64,000 nucleotides of DNA from Cylindrobasidium torrendii FP15055 ss-10 (Eukaryota; Basidiomycota; Agaricomycetes; Agaricales; Physalacriaceae). The translations under genes were made by a program, and so were the position numbers. The DNA lies in assembly GCA_000934385.1 (NCBI GenBank), contig KN880508.1, positions 43,163 to 107,162 of the forward strand, given 5' to 3'. Positions 44,229 through 55,888 of this stretch are shown here, in pieces (within the stretch, counting starts at the first letter, position 1; every line of letters starts with the position of its first letter). Under the pieces are notes generated by a model. The model saw only the letters and a list, made by a program, of their open reading frames with translations, ran no database searches and was not told where the DNA came from.

Positions 44229-47200
44229 ATGGCGAAGAAAGGCAGTAAACAGGCAGTCGTGACGGCGACGGAGGAGGAAGATGTGCGTCCTTTCATCTTG
44301 ACTCATTTCCCTCTTGTCCGCGGCGGGTTCTATCCTAGTGGATTTCCCAGGCATGCGAAAATGCCAAATACATCCAGTTGATGCGCGTTTAGCCTAGCCT
44401 TGTCCAAGATGTGTCGTCGTTTCTGGCCCAACTGCAAAATGGAGACGTGAAGAAGGATGGTCCAAAGGATAAGAAGCACGCGTCCAAGCCTAAACCCGCG
44501 AAGAAAGATGCTGGGAAGAAGGATACATCAAAACCGAAAGCGGCAAAGGACACACCTTCGAAGGACAAGAACGATGCCTTGAAGCCCAAAACTATCAAGG
44601 GTTCGAAAAATAAGGAGTCCCAGCCGAGCGATGTGAAGCAGGAGGTGGACTGGAAGGAGAAACGGCAGCAGAAAGCCAAGCAAGAGGTGCGTTCCCTCTG
44701 CATCCAAGTTCTTTTCTTTTCTCCGTCACTACAAACGAAACGATATCTTTCTCCCTTCTCCCCTGCTAGACTCCTCCTTCATACCTACTCACATTTACTC
44801 CGAATACAGAAACCTATCGCATCATCCTCGAAACCTGCAATCGAGCTCCCAAAAAAGATTGTCCCCTCCACCAGCGGGCCCACCAAATTCACCCTAGACC
44901 CACTCCCGCAATGGCATACGGCGCCGCTTCCCGCCATCCCCGCACATACTTTGCCCTCGCAATCAGATTTAACGCAGCTCACTGCACGCGCTGCCAATCT
45001 GCTCGCCGCCGACACAACCACATTCCAGAATTCATCATCTGAAGCCGCATTCATGACGAAAATGATATCCTCGGGAACGCTCAGCGATAGGCTCAGTGCG
45101 TTGACGCTGTTGGTGCAGAGTGGGCCGGTACACAATACCAAGGCGCTCGAGGTACTGAAGGGCATGGCCGAGCGTGGAAAAGGCAAAGGAGGGAGAGAAG
45201 AAAGCCTGAAGGCGGTGAGAGCGATTGTGGATTGGTGGGTTGGAGGTGGGGCCCCAGATCGTAAACTAAAGTGAAATTCCTTCTCGTCTGTTTTGCTTGT
45301 GCTAAATTTCTGCAGATACTTCCGCGACCGTCCTTTAACGCATCCATCGGTCACATCTGAACATCTCCTCTTCTGGTACTTTGAGGACTATCTCAAGAAA
45401 TTCTTCTTCTCGCTCCTTCAAACAATCGAAACTCTTACGCTGGACTCCCTCCCTTACGTCCGCCTCCAGTCGCTATCTCTACTCTTCAAACTGCTTCGCG
45501 ACAAGCCTGAGCAGGAGCACAATCTGTTGAAGCTGCTAGTGAACAAGCTCGGTGACAACGACAAGGCCATTTGCTCGAAGGCGTCATATTACCTGCTGCA
45601 GCTGCTTCAGACGCACCCAGCCATGAAGGGTGTCATTGTGACTGAAGTCATCGCATTCGTCCTCAGACCTGTAAACGCCGGAGCAACCTCTGCTCTAAAT
45701 GTCGGTGTTCAAACGCCTGCGCATGTCGAGAAACGGCGCATCAAATTTGGGGACGACGAGTCGGCGCCGAAGGCATCCCATAGCAAGGCAGCGTCCGAGA
45801 AACCGCAATGGAATGCCCACGGACGATACTATGCGATGATTACGTTCAATCAGGTCGTCCTCACTGCCGAGGACAGGCCCGTTGCGCTCAAGCTTGTCGA
45901 TCTGTACTTTGAGGTCTTCCGGGAGTTACTTGGTGAAGGGCCCGGTGCGCCAGTCGATGGCGAGAAAAAGGATCCTAGAGGAATAGCGAAGGATGCCAAA
46001 GGCCGTGTAATGGACGGCAAGCGCAAGAAAGAGGCCCCGCGCGCAAAGCCAGGGAAAAAGGAAGAAGGAACGAAGGGCGCGGCGGGCTTCATCGAACTCG
46101 ACGACGCGCATACGAAACTGGTTTCCGCCATTTTGACCGGTGTAAATCGTGCGCTGCCGTTTGCGAAACTCCAGCTGGGAGATGAGCGGGTGGTGAAGCA
46201 GATCGATACGCTGTTCAGGATTACACATACGGAGACGTTCAATGTGTCATTGCAGGCGTTGGTGTTGCTTCAGCAGATTGCATGCGCGGATGCGGAGGGT
46301 GCAGTGGACGCGGCGGCGGCGAAGGGCGGCGTGGTGAAGAGCATTGGAGACAGGTTCTTCCGTACGCTGTACGAGTCAATGCTGGATTCGAGGCTGGCGG
46401 CGTCCAACAAGCATGCAATGTACCTCAATCTCGTCTTCAAGTCCATCAAGGCAGATGAGAATACGGAGCGTGTGAAGGCGATGGTCAGGCGGTTTGTGCA
46501 ACTGCTTGTGTCGGGGAATGGAGGCCCAACGGAGTTCACGGTTGGAGGGTTGTATCTGCTTGGAGAGGTATGTTTTGTTGCATGATCGTGGTTGAGCTCG
46601 CTGACTATGTCCATAGCTCTTCAGCACGACACCGGGCTTGCGCAAAATGATGACCGACCCTGCGAGAGAGGGCGAGCCATATGACCCAAAGAAACGCGAC
46701 CCGCAGTATGCAAATGCGTCGGCGACACCTTTGTGGGAACTTGTCAGTACTTTTTTTTTATCTCTTTCGCATTCTATTCATCTGCGGCCCCATCGACAAC
46801 TGACTGACGCATATCTAGACCGTCCTTCTCTACCACTACCACCCCACAGTCGCGCTCCTGGCGTCTCAATTGCTCGCGGCCCAACCACTCTCAGTTTCCG
46901 CAGACTTGTCTCTCAACACCCTGTCGCATTTCCTCGACCGATTCGTGTACAAGAACCCCAAGCAAATATCAACTAAGGACGACGGTACCAGTACCGGTAG
47001 AGGTGTAAGCGCTATGCAGCCCACCGCGTCGTCGTCGTCTGGTGTACGATCTTTGAGGGCAGGCGTGGAGGCCCCAGTGAACGAGAAGGCATTCTTGGGG
47101 CAGAGGGAGGAAGATGTACGACCGGATGAGGTGTTCTTTTGGAAGTTTTTCAAAGGCAAGGAGAGCAAGAGGAAAGGAGGAAAGAAAGGCGAGGCAGAAG

Positions 47201-47939
47201 AAGATGAGAGTGATGTAGATGCAGAAGAGGAAGAGGAAGACGCAGAGGACGCGCAGGAGACTGATGGCGCTGAGGAGATGGACTTGACAGGCGATGAGGC
47301 AGAAGCAGGTGAAGACGCTGATTCTGAGGATGATGAAGAGGAGAAGGAAATTTGGAAGGTCAGTTTTCGTCCTCTTGCTTCAGGTGGGTGTCGAGCACGT
47401 TATTGACTGTCTTCCTGCAGGCGATGAAAGCCAGCATGCCCAAAGCTGGGGATGATTCAGAGCCCGATGATGAAGATTCCGATGCCGACGATGATGAAGA
47501 TGACCTTCCGTCCGATTTCGATCAGTACAACGAACTGCTGGCGGGCGATGATTTGCAGGAGGTGTCGGATGGCAGTGATAGCGATGATGATGATGCAGCA
47601 TCCAGCGATGTGGACGAAGTAGCAGGCGCTGCGGGCGACGACGACGATGAAGTAGAGGATGCGGATGATGCAGACATGTCAGACGACGGGTTTGCGGAAG
47701 GCTCAGAAGACGAGGACTTGATATCAATGGATGGTCTTATGGATTACGAGGGCGACGATGATGATGATGCTTCTGGCGAGGCAGAGGAGTGGGGTGGAAT
47801 TGGTGGAGACTCTGGCGGGAAGCGAAAACGCGGCGCAGAGGAGAGCGGAGGGAAGAAGAAAAAGCAGAAGTTGCCATTGTACGCGAGCTATGAGGACTAT
47901 GCGGCGTTGATTGAGGGTGGGCCTGAGGATAATGTATGA
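44229..47939 (+). CDS. MAK21: Mak21/Noc1 (CBF/Mak21 family) ribosome biogenesis factor
   Basis: Seven exons, 44229-44282, 44393-44686, 44810-45270, 45316-46567, 46617-46742, 46819-47358 and 47421-47939, join to about 1,081 residues, close to yeast Mak21. The protein works in the nucleolus with Noc2 in early 60S assembly and export. After a short Lys-rich start and a Lys/Ala/Pro tract, the armadillo-like core contains HPSVTSEHLLFWYFEDYLKK and RLQSLSLLFKLLRDKPEQE. The CBF/Mak21 block includes ALPFAKLQLGDERVVKQIDT, DRFFRTLYESMLDSRLAAS, KHAMYLNLVFKSIKADEN and TEFTVGGLYLLGE, then YDPKKRDPQYANA. The C-terminal 300 residues are very acidic and end with a basic KKKKQKLPLYASYEDYAAL, also typical. Introns 1 and 3 are 110 and 45 nt. 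Confidence 0.95.
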
Positions 47940-48173
47940 GTATATAACTAACTTGCTGCCGGTGCTGATGGTACAATATGATTGGTTTGCTTTTTGCGCT
48001 CTTCATTCCGTTCTAATCAGGGCTCTCTGTTTGTCAAACGCAGAGATCGTGTCGACATTGTATTTAGCAATTATTTGGCCCGTGCTTTCAAGATCAGGCT
48101 CGAAAATGTCGGTAATTACTAATTAACTATCAGCTCTGCAGTACATACCTAAGTAAAGTCATAAGCAGAAGCA

Positions 48174-49674
48174 TTACGAAGTTGGTGGATATGGGGGCGC
48201 ATAAACAATGTCTTTTGTTCTCATTCGATAGGTGCCTGAAGAGCGTGAGACGAGCTGTGCGGTCAAGACGATTGTGAACTTACCATCGTGTTCATTCCAA
48301 AAAACAGCAGAGAGTGGTTTTTCCATGTCAGACGTTGTCAGCGTCGCGCACATGGCGTCAAATCGCTGCAGGACATCAGCAGATGTTGGCTGAGTTGGGC
48401 TATCTACATCCTCCATAGCGCGCAGGAGGGCTTCGAGGTCGGGAAGCAGGTCTGAGCCGATGCACTGTGAAATCATTACAAACCCAACTAACTTGTCACT
48501 TAGGAAACCACAAACCATCACCCGGGATATAGTCAGCCAGGAAAGCCATGACACATCTGCTTTAAATGACGCCTCAAGACTTCCACGCCAGCCCAGCACT
48601 TTGCCGTCGTCTTCAGAGTAAAATGTCGCACAACCAAAGTCGATGAGAGCGTATCGACATTCGGGACCACGGAGCCCGGCGAGTTTGGGGGCACTGAATT
48701 GGCCACCAGTCTGAGCGTCCATGACCACATTCATCCCAATGTCACTGTGGGAGATTCCCTTACTGTGTAGAAAGGCAACGGTCTGCTCATTTTGAGCAAG
48801 AAAGATTTGGCTCGAACAACGTCAGCGCACCTCTGCAAGGTCATGGAAGTAACGGACAAGTTCTCCGACCGTGACAAAATCAGCGCGTTCCAAGTCTCCC
48901 CACCTAACACGGTAATGTTAATAATAAGTTACGCGTTCAAAATCAGCGCAGACCTCGGCATTACAATGAATGTGTGGCCAAACGCATCTATCCAATCAAG
49001 TATAGGGATAATACGGGCCCGGGGGTCGTCCAGAATTTCATTGGACTGGAGGAAGCGAAGTGCTCGAAGCTCTGGCGTCGCATCCTCGTTGGAGATTGCC
49101 CTGCACGCAACTTGCACTTCGTACCAGATCAACAATAACGATAAGCTTACTTTATGACGACCTCATACCCTCGACGGTCTCTTGCGGCCCACGCTCTTGG
49201 TTTCTACATGACCTTAGCCTTGTTGTGGTGGGTCAGGGTAGGAAGACTTGCACTCACAATAGTGTGGAACATAAAATCTTCGTTTAAATTGCAAAACTGT
49301 CGCGCGTATGGGTAAGAGGGCGCCTTCTGCGGCTCTACAGATGTTGGGCTGGGATATTGCTCGAGTTCGGCCGAGCAGCGTGCGACATATAGGTCATAAC
49401 CGCGCGATGCAAAGAATGGGCGCATGAAGTCCCATATACGATTTCTATGCTCGAAAAACTTCACAAGTGTCCTTGGATTACAGTCCGGGTCATTGTATGG
49501 CTCCCAGACGCTTTCATCGGAGGAGATTGGGTAATTCCATGCCCACGAGCGGAACGACCAGTACACACTGCACCAGAATCCGCCAATCTTTACGATGCGC
49601 GGTGGGCGAAATGCGGCGGCGATTACAACCAGGGCGCCTAATGAGGAGGTCGCCACGACCAGTTTCGAGGTCAT
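48174..49674 (-). CDS. Membrane-anchored protein-kinase-like protein, copy A
   Basis: Seven exons, 49258-49674, 49151-49203, 48954-49100, 48831-48903, 48522-48782, 48284-48464 and 48174-48235, join to 397 residues. A hydrophobic stretch (VVATSSLGALVVIAAAF) at about residues 6-22 predicts an N-terminal anchor. A family-specific region follows (YWSFRSWAWNYPISSDES, EHRNRIWDFMRPFFASRGYD). The kinase-like part has GYEVVIK with the Lys at about 157, an HSDIGMN catalytic loop (Asp 244, Asn 248) in place of HRDxxxxN, and LIDFG at about 276-280. The end is DIVYAPPYPPTS. It is short for a kinase: the C-lobe after DFG has only about 117 residues, with CIGSDLLPDLEALLRAMED. Two paralogues lie directly upstream. 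I do not know the family; it may be a small kinase or pseudokinase. Confidence 0.85.
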
Positions 49675-49931
49675 GATTGTAGGAAGGAGAGCCTGTCACG
49701 AGAACGATCGCCATAGTATTAGAAGATATTCGAAGTTTCAAACGCCGAAGTAGCTGACTTTCGATGTACAGGGAAAATGGTGATATAGATTAACCTGATA
49801 ACCAATCTGCTCAAACTCAAATTTGACTGAACTATTTGATGTATCATACGAGCATCAGTTATTTGATTAACGCAAACGAGGCTCAGAGATGCTAGTATAT
49901 CATCAACTCGGTAGGGTCATATACGGGGGAA

Positions 49932-51443
49932 TTACGCGGTTGGGGGATACGGGGGTGCATAGATGATTTCCTGCTCCCTTGCTCGGTATGTACCTGGAAA
50001 AACATGAATAAGAGCTAGCTATCGGGGACCGGATTTAAACTACCATTGTGGTTGTTCCACCAGACAGCAGAAATCTGTTTTTCCATGTCTGACGGTTCAA
50101 GATTCGCGCACATAGCGTCAAATTGTTGCAACGCCTCAGCGGCGGTTGGCTGTGTTGGGCTGTCTTCTTTCTCCATTGCGCGTAAAAGAAATTCTAGTTG
50201 CGGCAGCAGGTCCGGGCCAATACACTGCGAAGAAATTACAACCCGAGCAAACTCGAAGAGGGGAAAAATAAACCATGACATGATTTTTACTCGACCAAGC
50301 GACCTCTGCAACATCTGCTTTGAACGCAGCGTCAAGGTCTCCGCGCCAACCGAGCAACTTGCCATCGTCTCTAGAATAAAATGTTGCACAACCAAAGTCG
50401 ATGAGGGCATATCGACATTCGGGACCACGGAGCCCGGCGAGTTTGGGTGCATTGTAATTATTACCAGTTTGCGCGTCAATTACCACATTTTCCCCAACGT
50501 CGCCATGAGATATTCCTTTACTGTGTAGAAACGCAACGGTCTGCGGATGTTCAGCGCTCAGCATGGCAGTGGAGAATTCAACTCCGCAAACAAGAGCGCA
50601 CCTCTATAAGATCATGGAAATAACGGACGAGTTCCCCAACCGTGACAAAATCAGCGCGTATTAAGTTTCCCCATCTGATACGACATTGTTAATGACAAAC
50701 TAAGCATTTAACATTAAGACAGACCTCGGCATCACGATGAATGTGTGCCCAAACGCTTCAAACCAATCAAGTATAGGAATGGTACGATTCCGAGGGTCGT
50801 CCCAAATCCCATCGGATTGGAGGAAGCGAAGTGCTCGAAGCTCCGGCGTTGCATCCTCGTTGGAAACTGCCCTACACACGGTTTATAATCCGCAGTGGTG
50901 AGAATGGCGATAGACTCACTCACTTGATGATGACTTCGTATCCTCGACGGTCTCTGGCGGCCCACGCTCTTGGTTTCTGCAAGACATGCATGAGCTTCCA
51001 GAATAGCAGAAAAATATCTACGTGCAATAGTTTCGAACACAAAATCTTCCTTTGTCACACAGTATCGGCGCGCATAGGGATAGGACGGTGATTGCTGCGG
51101 CTCTACAGATGCTGCACTTGGAAATTGCTCGAGTTCGGTTAAACAAGACGCAACGTAAAGGTCATAGCCGCGGGAGGTGAAGAATGGTCGCATGAATTCC
51201 CAGGTGCGATTCTTGTGCTCGAAGAATTTTAATAGTGATTCCGAACTACAACTGGGGTCGTTGTATGGGGTTCCAGACACTTTCATCGGTTGAAATGGGA
51301 TAGTTCCATGTCCACGAGCGAAACGACCAGTACACGCTGCTCCAGAACCCACCTACTTTCACGATTCGTGGAGGCCGAAGGAAGGCGGCGATTACAGCCA
51401 GCGCCCCTAGTGAGGAGGTTGCCACGACAAGCTTCGAGGTCAT
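49932..51443 (-). pseudogene. Frameshifted copy B of the membrane-anchored kinase-like gene
   Basis: The exon plan equals copy A: 51026-51443, 50924-50976, 50725-50871, 50602-50674, 50280-50540, 50044-50224 and 49932-49993. Exon 1 is 418 nt where copies A and C have 417, so one extra base is present. It falls near 51268-51272, where copies A and C read TGG-GA(G/T)-CCA-TAC and this copy reads TGGAACCCCATAC. The frame breaks after residue 57 (SVW) and stops soon after. The intron 1 donor is GCACGT where copy C has GTACGT. All later exons are still open, with GYEVIIK, HGDVGEN, LIDFG and the end IIYAPPYPPTA. Either the decay is recent or the extra base is a sequencing error. Confidence 0.8.
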
Positions 51444-51648
51444 GAAAGTAGGAGGAAGTGCTTATCACGTGCAGGCGATCACTTATGATGCATTTTTTAA
51501 TATTTCTATCGGTTTACACTTTAAGTTGATCAAGTCAATCATTATTGTCAAAAATTGTGGTAAGCGGACCGTAGATGGCTGATTGACACAAGTGAGGCTC
51601 AGAGATGCCTATACTTATATAATAGGCTAATGTTCAAAATGAGCGGCC

Positions 51649-53139
51649 TCACAAAGTAGCTCGATATGGGGGTGCAAATGTGATTTCCTGCTCTCTCATT
51701 TGATAGATGCCTAACGGACGTGAGTACGCGCTGCCTTGCAGAAAGAACCGACATTGAACTAACCACTTTGATCACTCCACCAGATGGCAGAGACTTGTTT
51801 TTCCATGTCGGACGGTGTCAGCTTGGCACACATAGCATCGAACCGTTCGAATACTTCAGCGGCTGTCGGTTGCGTCGGGCTGGCTTCGTCTTCCATTGCA
51901 CGCAAAAGGGATTCAAGCTCTGGGAGCAGGTCCGAGCCGATACACTGCAAAGGCATTACAATTTGACTGAACTCACGTTTAAAGAACAAACCATGACCTG
52001 GCCGCCGGCCAGCGCCGCGACCCATGAAACATCTAATTTCATTGCGGTGTCAAGATTTCCGCGCCAGCCCAGCAGCTTGCCCTCAGAGTAAAATGTCGCA
52101 CAACCAAAGTCGATGAGAGCGTATCGACATTCGGGACCACGCAGCCCAGCAAGTTTGGGAGCCCAGTGGTTATGGCCAGTTTGAGCGTCCATGACCACAT
52201 TCGCCCCAATGTCACCATGAGATATTCCTCTACTGTGTAAAAACGCAACAGTCTGCGAATTTTTAGAATGGTGCAATCGACCCCGGCCACAAAAGCGCAC
52301 CTCCGTAAGATCATGAAAATAGCGTACAAGTTCCCCAACCGTAACAACATCGGCACGCGTGCAGTCTCCCCACCTAAAACGACAACGTTATTGACAGTTC
52401 AAGTATTGGGAATCCGAGCAGACCTCGGCATCACGATGAAGGTATGCCCAAACGCCTCAATCCATTCCAGAATGGGAATGGTACGATTCCGAGGGTCATT
52501 GTGAAGTCCATCGGACTGTAGTAAGCGAAGTGCTTGAAGCTCTGGCGTCGCATCCGCGTTGGAGACTGCTCTGTACATAGTTTACACTCCGCGACAGCGA
52601 AAATGCAGTTGAGCTCACTTGATGACGACTTCGTATCCTTGGCGGTTTCTGGCGGCCCATGCTCTTGGTTTCTGCAAGCCATGAGGTGTGAATCCCCTAA
52701 TAGCAGAAATATATCTACGTACAGCGGTGTCGAACACGAAGTCTTCATTTGTGACACAGTACTGGCGTGCATACGGGTAGGACGGTGCTTTCTGTGGTTC
52801 TACAGATATCGCACTCGGGTATTGCTCGAGCTCGGTCGAACACGGCGCGACGTAGAGGTCATAGCCACGAGAGGCAAAGAATGGTCGCATGAAGTCCCAG
52901 ATGCGATTTCTGTGCGCAAAAAACTTCCCCATTATTGCAGGATCGCAGTGTGGCTCGTTGTATGGATCCCAGACGCTTTCATCGGTTGAAATGGGATAAT
53001 TCCATTTCCACGAGCGAAACGACCAGTAAACGCTGCTCCAGAATCCACCAATTCTCACTATGCGCGGTGGGCGAAGGACGGCCGCAGTTACAACAAGGGC
53101 GCCTAATGAGGAGGTGACGAGGACAAACCTGGAGGTCAT
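51649..53139 (-). CDS. Membrane-anchored protein-kinase-like protein, copy C
   Basis: Seven exons, 52723-53139, 52619-52671, 52424-52570, 52301-52373, 51998-52252, 51767-51944 and 51649-51710, join to 394 residues. The N-terminal anchor is LVTSSLGALVVTAAVL. Family blocks are kept: YWSFRSWKWNYPISTDES, NRIWDFMRPFFASRGYDLYV and SYPYARQYCVTNEDFVFD. Kinase motifs are GYEVVIK, HGDIGAN and LIDFG. Relative to copy A, exon 5 is 6 nt shorter, around the activation-loop region. The C-terminus changes from VYAPPYPPTS to TFAPPYRATL. Every frame is open and every splice site is GT-AG, so it should be functional. Start chosen at the ATG matching MTSKL of copies A and B; the frame is open 63 nt further upstream. 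Confidence 0.84.
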
Positions 53140-53409
53140 GCTCGTAAGAATTAAGGAAGGTGCTAGCCGCCAACGTGGTTGATCGGCATCAGTCTGTGGC
53201 ACACTGGCGGACGGCTTGCGGACATTGTGCGGACATCGCGCAATGACTAGCGAATATTTGAATAGTGACTCCTAAGTAGCACTTACTTAGAACCTCAGTC
53301 ACGTCTAGGTCAAGTGCATTACGGTAGCTACTTAGAGCCTAGCTGCCATTTGGCATTCAAACAGATAAGTGCCATCCAGTCTGATTCCAAACAGCCGAAG
53401 CGCCGAGGC

Positions 53410-53433
53410 CACGTGCGGCGACGTATATATAAG
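53410..53433 (+). promoter_or_regulatory. E-box and TATA box before the small orphan gene
   Basis: CACGTG lies at 53410-53415 and TATATATAAG at 53424-53433. The TATA element is about 50 bp upstream of the ATG at 53483, a normal spacing for a short leader. Confidence 0.5.
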
Positions 53434-53482
53434 TATCTGTCGGACCTGCAAACAGGCTTACGCCCTTTTGACTCCATTCATC

Positions 53483-53751
53483 ATGGTGAGATGCATCAGA
53501 TGCTGCGACGTCTCTAACCGCCACTTACATTGTTTCCCGCCCACCAGGTCGCTAAATACGGCGCCGGAAGAGTCGTCAAGCTGACCGGTGTCTACACTTA
53601 CCTCTTCCAAGGAGATGATGTCCGCATGGAGATTGGGACCATTGGAACTATCCTAGGCCATGTACTTTCGTCCGGTCCCGATCCCAAAGTTCGTGAGTAT
53701 TGAGGATTCAGATCACAGCGATTGACCTATACTGTAGAATGTCTCTTATAA
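53483..53751 (+). CDS. Small orphan protein, about 53 residues
   Basis: Exon 1 is only the start codon (53483-53485), followed by a 62-nt GT-AG intron. Exon 2 (53548-53692) encodes VAKYGAGRVVKLTGVYTYLF and VRMEIGTIGTILGHVLSSGP. A third exon (53738-53751) after a GTGAGT donor adds CLL and a stop; unspliced, the frame stops at 53703 instead, giving 53 residues either way to within one. A TATA box sits 50 bp upstream. The composition, a strong donor and tight promoter suggest a real gene. No signal peptide or known domain is seen. I do not recognise it. Confidence 0.5.
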
Positions 53752-55888
53752 ACTGCGGCTTTCAGATGGCACAACTGCTTGGGTTCCTGCTTCATATATT
53801 ACTCCTGTGTAGATAACGTCTACCACTTTCAATCAAGGGTATCCGCAAACCCCAAGTCGTGAATTCGGACAGCGGCCCAAGTTACATACATAAAAGATTG
53901 GATCCCCACTCTTACCTTTCGATGTCGCAAAGCTACATGAAATGAATGAAATATTCCTTTACCTTTGTCAGATTTTTTGTGTTGAGCATCCGTCCCAGTG
54001 CCCACAACTTTTACGTTTGACCCATTAGACAGCTGTTTCCCGCTCGAGTTGTTACACAGTGCGGCATCATACACCAATTAGCCAATGAAGATTTGGCGTG
54101 CGTTAATCGATAATGTTACTGCACCCCTTGATACTGTGCGCGGCACGGCGTAACGGCTCAAATCGAAAGCCCCCTCAGAAGGAGACCCATGCACTGATTT
54201 GAAATACGATAAGAACGAAGTTCAAAAAAAGGCAATATGAAGCTAGCCTTTAAGAAGACTCTGTCAGTGTATCTGTGACTAGTAATGCATCGAGGCAAGC
54301 AAGGCTGTCCTTCCTTCGTTGTGGATTATTATAAAAAGGGGGGTGAATCTAGCGCGGCTGGGTGCAAGGTAAATTCTCAAGGAGTTTGTCACTCACTAAT
54401 ATGCCAAGACAGCTCTGGAAGAGTAGCGCTCCGACACCTCAGTGTAAAACGGCAACGGCCCAGGAATCAGGATCCTTGAGTGATAAATTCCTTGATGCGC
54501 GCAATACAGTTATAATTTCCGGAACCAGGCTTGAAAAATTAATGTCCACGCTCTCTTACCATTGGTGTGCACTTAGAGTACCCTAATGTCTAATCAAGAA
54601 AACAACAACCCTCGATAGTATGTCGCACAATAAAGCACACCCGGATCCCCATACCGATGGCCGAAAAGCTATTGGTCATGAGGCTGGATGAGATAGTACT
54701 ACGTACAGAGTCTGAGTTGGGTAGCAAATACGCTGGTGAGAAGTGAGACCTGATACAGAAACGTAGGGTAGTTAGATCGAAAAGATATGGCTCTTTATTC
54801 ATGGACATTTTGACCACCCTTCTGGTTCACTCGACGCTCAAAGGCTCAATTCTCATTCATTGCCCAACAAAAGTTTTATGGAAATCCGTCTCTACTTCAT
54901 AAAATGGTCCTCAAACCACTCAAGGGTTGGTACGGAACACTTTCAAACGTCAACGTAAAGTAGGAAATCATGCATGAATGCATGAAGCTTGAAGAGTGGA
55001 TGCCAGTGGGCTCTCAATGCTGTTAAGTCAGCATGCCGTTTCCGCTTCCGTCTGTCCACTTGTTTTTTTGGCCACAAACCCGTTTTCGCCCCCACTGAAT
55101 CCGTATTCGAACTCCGAATGTCTGCCCTCTGTCTCCGAACTGGCAACGTAAGGTCAAATCTGGGTCGTGTATGACTTGATGATGCAGGGAGGGTACGGGT
55201 CCTACAGGAACTTCATGTTGGAACATTCAATACACGATAGTCAGAGGGCGAGCCTCACGCAGAGTGATGTGTATTGCGAGTATCCATATTGACTTATCAG
55301 AAAATTACACGCAAATTGGGGCCCGAAGTCTACTAGTACCACACTGATCCATTTTCTTCAATATCAGTCAAGCGACGGGCCCAGCGAAAGAAAGAGACAA
55401 AACTTGCCATTTTGTGCGGTTCATGAAGGATAACTTATTTGTCGATGTATCGAGGATGGAAGGGAAAGGGATGAAGGACTGTGCCGACGGCACTGCGACA
55501 GGGTTGGTTTGCTTCGACAATAATGACTATAGATATTCTTGTCAAAGAGCATGTTAAAACCCATTTATATCGCCCGTTCGTCAACTCACATCGTTCCATA
55601 TACCTGCCTCTCCCCATACAGCTCAAGATGTCATCGTCACGACTCAAGTACTCACCGTCACGGGCAATAGATTGCAACATCCATTCGCCAAGAAACGGGA
55701 ACCAATGGCGTGATCCAGTAAAAGCTTGGATCATATTCGAACAACCAACATTCGCACCTACCTGACCTAGAATTGACTCTCAACACCACCTAATTAAACA
55801 TTATGGTAACGTGACCGTGTCGCCTCGGCTCGCGCAACATGCCGGATCCGGCTTCTAAAGGCGTGCGGCTTCTCTGGCTACGACTTCC
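53752..55888. other. Gene-poor interval, 2.1 kb
   Basis: No supported gene, RNA or repeat array. Short open frames on either strand (for example 55435-55734 minus) do not join into a protein that I recognise. Confidence 0.45.
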
